Shown here in pieces: positions 60,166-64,000 of a DNA stretch of 64,000 nt. Where the stretch lies: the NCBI GenBank assembly GCA_020634975.1, contig JACKAQ010000003.1, positions 124,001 to 188,000 of the forward strand, written 5' to 3'. The DNA is from JACKAQ01 sp020634975 [NCBI: Calditrichia bacterium] (GTDB lineage: Bacteria; Calditrichota; Calditrichia; RBG-13-44-9). Position numbers and translations under genes: made by a program. The notes under the pieces were generated by a model, which was not told the DNA's origin, ran no database searches, and worked only from the letters and a program-made list of their open reading frames with translations. How positions within the stretch are numbered: the first letter of the stretch is position 1; each line of letters opens with the position of its first letter.

Positions 60166-62079
60166 ATGGCAACTTTATCCGGCTCAAGCGACGCTTTATC
60201 CGAACAGCTCGCCACCAAAAAACCCGTTCAAATTAAGGAACACATTGTTGAGATAGTCAGCGATGCCGGCGAAGGAGCCCAAACCGTTGGGCAAGCGTTT
60301 GGCACTATCTCCGCACGAACGGGAAATGGTGTCTGGACTGTCGAAATCATACCTGCAGAAATTGAACCGCCCCCACGAACGGCTGCCGGTGCTTCCGGTA
60401 TTCGGATTCGAATCGGTTCGTTTTACGTAACCAACGCCGGTGATGAGGCAGATTTGGTTATCGCTTTTAACGAGCAGGCATTGTGGGGCCGGATCATCGC
60501 CGGAAACCTGAAAAAAAACTGCACGATTTTGTTGGATGATAAATGGAAAAATCACCCCAACACAATGATCGCCAAACAATATGATGAAACCTGTGCACGA
60601 ATCCGGGAAGAAGGTTATACCATCACCGAAATTCCGTTGGAAAAGGAAACGATGAGGGTAACCGACAACCCGCAGCGCGGTAAAAACATGTTCGTTTTGG
60701 GGATACTCACCAGCATTTATTCCCGCGATATGGAAATGGCATCGGACCAACTCCATTTTGTTTTCCGCAAAAAAAGCGAAAAAGTGCTGCTCAAAAATAT
60801 TGAGCTTCTGGAAGCCGGTTACAAATGGGCAGAAGAAACACTGAGCATGAAATTTGTCATTCCGGGAACGGGCATGACAGAACCGCAAATCGTCGTAAAC
60901 GGCAATATTGCAACGGGTATGGGCATTATGGCATCCGGGATGGACGTGTGCGCGATGTATCCGATTACGCCTGCGACATCCGCATCGCACTATTTGAGCG
61001 AAGTGTTCGAAAATATGGGCGGTGTTGTGCATCAGGCAGAGGATGAAATTGCAGCCTGTGCATTTGCCATCGGCGCATCGTATGCCGGAAAATGCGCAGT
61101 GACAATCACATCCGGACCGGGTGTGGCACTGAAAACCGAATTGATCGGACTGGCAATTATGGCGGAAATTCCGCTGGTGCTGGTGGATGTGCAACGCGGC
61201 GGACCGAGCACCGGATTACCCACAAAAGTGGAACAGGGCGATCTGCTCGCTGCAATCTTCGGTGCACCCGGTGATGCGCCAAAAATTGTGCTGGCACCAT
61301 CGACCATCGAAGATTGCTTTTACAGCATCATCACCGCACGAAAAATTGCCGAAACGTTCCGGACGGTGGTTATGGTGCTCACCGATGCCAACCTTGCAAC
61401 CGGACAGCAGCCGTTTACCCGCCCGAAATTTAACAAAGAATGGCTGGCACCCGCGATCGATCAATCGCCGCTGCCGCCGGACAGCAAGCCGTATGACTGG
61501 CATCCCAAAACCGGGCTTTCCCGGCGAATCTTGCCCGGGCAACCGAACGGCATGTTCACCGTAACCGGATTGGCACACACCCGCGGCGGCAAAGTTGCCT
61601 ACGGTCCGGGCGTCAATCAGGAAGGGTGCGACCATCGCAGCCTGAAAATGGCGGCATTCCAGAAAACCCTGCGCACTCCGGAAGTTTTTGGCGAACCGGA
61701 AGGCGACCTCTTGATTGTGGGTTGGGGAAGCACTCGCGGTTCAATTGAGGAAGCTGTCAGCCGTGCACAATCAGCCGGTCTGAAAGTGTCATCGCTGCAC
61801 CTCAAATTCCTGAATCCGATGGCATCGGGCATCAAAGATATTCTCAAAAAATTCAAAAAAGTGATGACGGTTGAGATCAACTTTTCGGATGATATCCGTA
61901 ACGAGCTGATCGACGAAGACAACCGCAGATACGCAAACCTGCAATTCCTGCTACGCTCCCGCTACCTTGTGGATGTTGACACGTTTTCCAACGTTCACGG
62001 TCAGCCGATGAAGCCACACGACATCGAAGAACGCATCCGGCTGGAAATTGCGGAACTCAACGAAACATCGCCTGTGTGA
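60166..62079 (+). CDS. korA: 2-Oxoacid:ferredoxin oxidoreductase, fused gamma-alpha subunit
   Basis: The 637-residue protein joins the gamma domain (about 25-220: GEGAQTVGQAFGTIS, SFYVTNAGDEADLVIAFN) to the alpha domain (from about 245: NGNIATGMGIMASGMDVCAMYPITPATS, AEDEIAACAFAIGASYAGK, TSGPG). The fused form is typical of 2-oxoglutarate (KorA) enzymes, which make or use succinyl-CoA with reduced ferredoxin. GAGGGA precedes the ATG. korB follows 66 bases later and completes the enzyme with the thiamine-diphosphate and iron-sulfur part. Assignment to 2-oxoglutarate rather than another 2-oxoacid is likely, not proven. Confidence 0.92.
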   Translation: MATLSGSSDALSEQLATKKPVQIKEHIVEIVSDAGEGAQTVGQAFGTISARTGNGVWTVEIIPAEIEPPPRTAAGASGIRIRIGSFYVTNAGDEADLVIAFNEQALWGRIIAGNLKKNCTILLDDKWKNHPNTMIAKQYDETCARIREEGYTITEIPLEKETMRVTDNPQRGKNMFVLGILTSIYSRDMEMASDQLHFVFRKKSEKVLLKNIELLEAGYKWAEETLSMKFVIPGTGMTEPQIVVNGNIATGMGIMASGMDVCAMYPITPATSASHYLSEVFENMGGVVHQAEDEIAACAFAIGASYAGKCAVTITSGPGVALKTELIGLAIMAEIPLVLVDVQRGGPSTGLPTKVEQGDLLAAIFGAPGDAPKIVLAPSTIEDCFYSIITARKIAETFRTVVMVLTDANLATGQQPFTRPKFNKEWLAPAIDQSPLPPDSKPYDWHPKTGLSRRILPGQPNGMFTVTGLAHTRGGKVAYGPGVNQEGCDHRSLKMAAFQKTLRTPEVFGEPEGDLLIVGWGSTRGSIEEAVSRAQSAGLKVSSLHLKFLNPMASGIKDILKKFKKVMTVEINFSDDIRNELIDEDNRRYANLQFLLRSRYLVDVDTFSNVHGQPMKPHDIEERIRLEIAELNETSPV

Positions 62080-62145
62080 TCTCAAAGCGCATTTTCGTTG
62101 ATAGAATTCATGAGAATAAAAATTATTTAAATTGAGGAAAAACAA

Positions 62146-63144
62146 ATGTTTGGTGTAAGCGTAGATAATCTGATAGATATCGACCAAAAGTATTACTCAC
62201 TGGAAGATTACCAGGGTAATGTGCCGCGCTGGTGTCCCGGTTGCGGCGATAACGCCATTCTCGCATCCGTTCAAAAACTTTGCCGGGATGAACAACTGCC
62301 GCCGGAAAAAACCGTTTTTGTTTCCGGTATCGGTTGCTCCAGCCGTTTTCCGCATTACATGAAAACGTATGGTTTTCACGGATTGCACGGTCGGGCATTG
62401 CCGATTGCACAGGGTGTTAAAATCCGGCGTCCGGATCTCAAAGTGTTCGTAAATATGGGCGACGGCGATTGCTGCAGTATCGGCACCGCGCACTGGATTC
62501 ACGCCCTCCGTTACAATATGAATATTGTGGCAATGATGCACGACAACGGCATTTACGGGCTGACCAAAAAGCAGGCATCGCCGACATCGCCATTGGGGCT
62601 GAAAAGCAACACCACCCCAAAAGGCACATTTCTGGAACCGCTGAACCCGACAGTTACCACACTTGGCGTGCAAAATGTGTCGTTTGTTGCACAAGCTGTT
62701 GAGTGGATTCCGGAGTTGCTGTATTCCATTATTAAAGAAGCATACAATCATCACGGATTTTCATTTATCCGGATTATGCAACGCTGCCCGCACTACACAA
62801 ACCTGATGTTCGATCCGCTGATGCGCGACCCGAACAACCTCATCTTTTTGAATCACAAAGATGGCATTCAATCCAGCGATGCGCTCAAAAAAGTGTATAA
62901 AAACCAGATTGAGCACGATCCGTCCGATATGGCCCGGGCACGCGAACTGGCCGATCAGGGCGAAAAACTGGCTGTCGGCATCCTGTATCGCGATGAAAAT
63001 ATTGCCGCTTACGATGAACTCCGCAAACCGTCACGGGTGTTTACCGCTGAATTGAAACAAGCTGCACTGGAGCAGGAATTTGACAAATTCGGCATCGATC
63101 CCCCAAAAACTGCAAAGGAGAATTCGGGTGAAAACGGCAGATAA
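62146..63144 (+). CDS. korB: 2-Oxoacid:ferredoxin oxidoreductase, beta subunit
   Basis: A 332-residue beta subunit: Cys ligands for the cluster in WCPGCGDNAI and SGIGCSSRFPHY, the thiamine diphosphate motif GDGDCCSIGTAHWIHALRYNMN (cofactor Mg2+ held by GDGD and Asn), and DNGIYGLTKKQASPTSP. The GLTKxQxSPTS wording is that of KorB-type 2-oxoglutarate enzymes. The C-terminal 40 residues extend past the usual end. The stop at 63144 overlaps the start of the next gene by 17 bases. Confidence 0.93.
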   Translation: MFGVSVDNLIDIDQKYYSLEDYQGNVPRWCPGCGDNAILASVQKLCRDEQLPPEKTVFVSGIGCSSRFPHYMKTYGFHGLHGRALPIAQGVKIRRPDLKVFVNMGDGDCCSIGTAHWIHALRYNMNIVAMMHDNGIYGLTKKQASPTSPLGLKSNTTPKGTFLEPLNPTVTTLGVQNVSFVAQAVEWIPELLYSIIKEAYNHHGFSFIRIMQRCPHYTNLMFDPLMRDPNNLIFLNHKDGIQSSDALKKVYKNQIEHDPSDMARARELADQGEKLAVGILYRDENIAAYDELRKPSRVFTAELKQAALEQEFDKFGIDPPKTAKENSGENGR

Positions 63145-64000
63145 ACCAGCGAATGTTCCTTCGCCGAAATCGTCATTGGACGATAACACAGCATTGCTGG
63201 AAGAATTAAAAGCATTTGAAATTTCCGCTGGGCAAACAGCCGAAGAACCGGCTGCAGCCGGCGAAAATGTGGATACAAACCTTCGCGAAGCAGCGTACGA
63301 TAACAGCGAAGCATTTGCAAAAGCAGTTCCGTTCAAAAACGCCGTAGCCTTTTACGCAACCGGCAAACTACCGGCAGTTGCCGGGGAATGGCAATTGCCG
63401 CAACAGCTGACGCCCGCTTTGCTTTTCGCAGTTCGCGATTTGAGCCAGATTCGCCACGACTATCCGCTGTGCCTGCTGAATGACTCGGCAAAGCAAGTGG
63501 CAAAACCACTCCGCGACATTTTTGACGCACTGTTGGCAGCACAAGCTGTTCAAGGTGATGACGCAGAACGCCTGAAACGTGAACTGTTCCGGGTTGAAGC
63601 GGAGATCAAAAAAGCGGTTGTCACGAACAACGAAATCAATCTTGCAACTGCATTTGATACCGCACTGCAGATTGTTCAAAAAGACAATCACAAACCGAAA
63701 ACAAATTCAGATGTTATTGCAAAACATCTCAAAGCGATCAGCCAGGCATTGCCCGCAAATGCCCGGTTACTGCCATTTTCTGCAGAATCGCAGCAGCAGC
63801 TATTGCAAGAAACAGCCAAAAGATTTTGGCAAAAGCAATCGCGTGCGATGGCAGATGAAGCGGAATCGCTTTGCGGAACGCTGCAGGATATTCTGGCAGC
63901 AGACCAACACGCCGGCAACGATACTCAAAATGAGGAACGGTTGCAGGCATCGCTCGGGAAAACCGGCGAAGAAGAATTGGATTTTGGTACGCTTTCGGCA
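63128..64000 (+). CDS. Unrecognised protein in the korAB operon, cut by the right edge
   Basis: A plus-strand frame opens at GTG 63128 and stays open to the last base, so at least 291 residues belong to a gene continuing outside the window. AAAGGAG lies seven bases before the GTG, and the start overlaps korB by 17 bases, both supporting translation. The visible part begins Lys/Pro/Ser-rich (VKTADKPANVPSPKSS), then Ala/Leu/Gln-rich helices with few aromatic residues (ALLFAVRDLSQIRHDYPLCL, FDALLAAQAVQGDDAERLKR). No cofactor motif is visible so far. In such operons iron-sulfur or flavin oxidoreductases often follow korB, so the missing C-terminus might hold one; that is speculation. Confidence 0.8.
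   Translation, partial: MKTADKPANVPSPKSSLDDNTALLEELKAFEISAGQTAEEPAAAGENVDTNLREAAYDNSEAFAKAVPFKNAVAFYATGKLPAVAGEWQLPQQLTPALLFAVRDLSQIRHDYPLCLLNDSAKQVAKPLRDIFDALLAAQAVQGDDAERLKRELFRVEAEIKKAVVTNNEINLATAFDTALQIVQKDNHKPKTNSDVIAKHLKAISQALPANARLLPFSAESQQQLLQETAKRFWQKQSRAMADEAESLCGTLQDILAADQHAGNDTQNEERLQASLGKTGEEELDFGTLSA

Overview
The window looks like a chromosomal segment of a bacterium from the FCB side of the tree, most like Calditrichota/KSB1/Ignavibacteria. The pointers are three large exported proteins ending in a 'NYPNPFNP(S/T)TTI' FlgD-like/type IX-style sorting domain, a full Bacteroides-aerotolerance (Bat) operon, a fused 2-oxoacid:ferredoxin oxidoreductase, and many conserved proteins typical of Bacteroidota relatives. 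This placement is inference; no rRNA gene lies in the window. Gene density is high. There is no prophage, CRISPR array or complete insertion sequence, but intergenic spaces carry several families of short dispersed repeats.

Layout. 1-7.3 kb: a truncated beta-repeat protein, MsrA, a two-gene unit of an alanine-dehydrogenase-like protein with an altered active site plus a CoA-transferase, SpeE, and small hydrolases. 7.4-17.7 kb: a long minus-strand run with a secreted M14 metallopeptidase, class II aldolase, class V aminotransferase, SDR/DUF2867 protein, PHP lipoprotein and nicotinate phosphoribosyltransferase. 17.9-18.1 kb: two tRNA-Ser genes. 18.2-23.6 kb: a minus-strand operon of a LolA-like carrier, two FtsX-type permeases, an ABC ATPase and an outer-membrane barrel, which reads as a trans-envelope export route.

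23.8-28.7 kb: two very large glycosyltransferase fusions. One is WecA-like (interrupted by a frameshift) and one is GT2. Each is joined to a polyprenyl-glycosylphosphotransferase-like module that lacks the catalytic Asp-Glu pair. 28.8-39.9 kb: a lipoprotein and the Bat operon (BatD-like, MoxR, DUF58, BatD/DUF4381-like, BatA, BatB, BatC, a Gln-rich TPR protein, BatD, BatE). A four-helix-bundle (S23) gene with AT-rich inverted flanks sits between batA and batB.

40-49 kb: a dicarboxylate/amino-acid symporter, then genes for the lower kynurenine pathway (2-aminomuconate deaminase-like, 3-hydroxyanthranilate dioxygenase, ACMS decarboxylase, cyclase-family hydrolase). Among them are a secreted BNR-repeat protein and a 21-nt tandem array encoding a heptapeptide repeat. 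49-51.6 kb: the carbamoyltransferase/SxtJ/DUF5989 module on the minus strand, including a 52-residue gene. 51.8-57.3 kb: a second sorting-domain protein, YdeI-like, ATP-grasp, pentapeptide-repeat, DUF5990 and epoxide-hydrolase-like genes. 57.4-64 kb: a DUF2760/Hsp70 pair, then korA-korB and an unrecognised gene that runs off the right edge.
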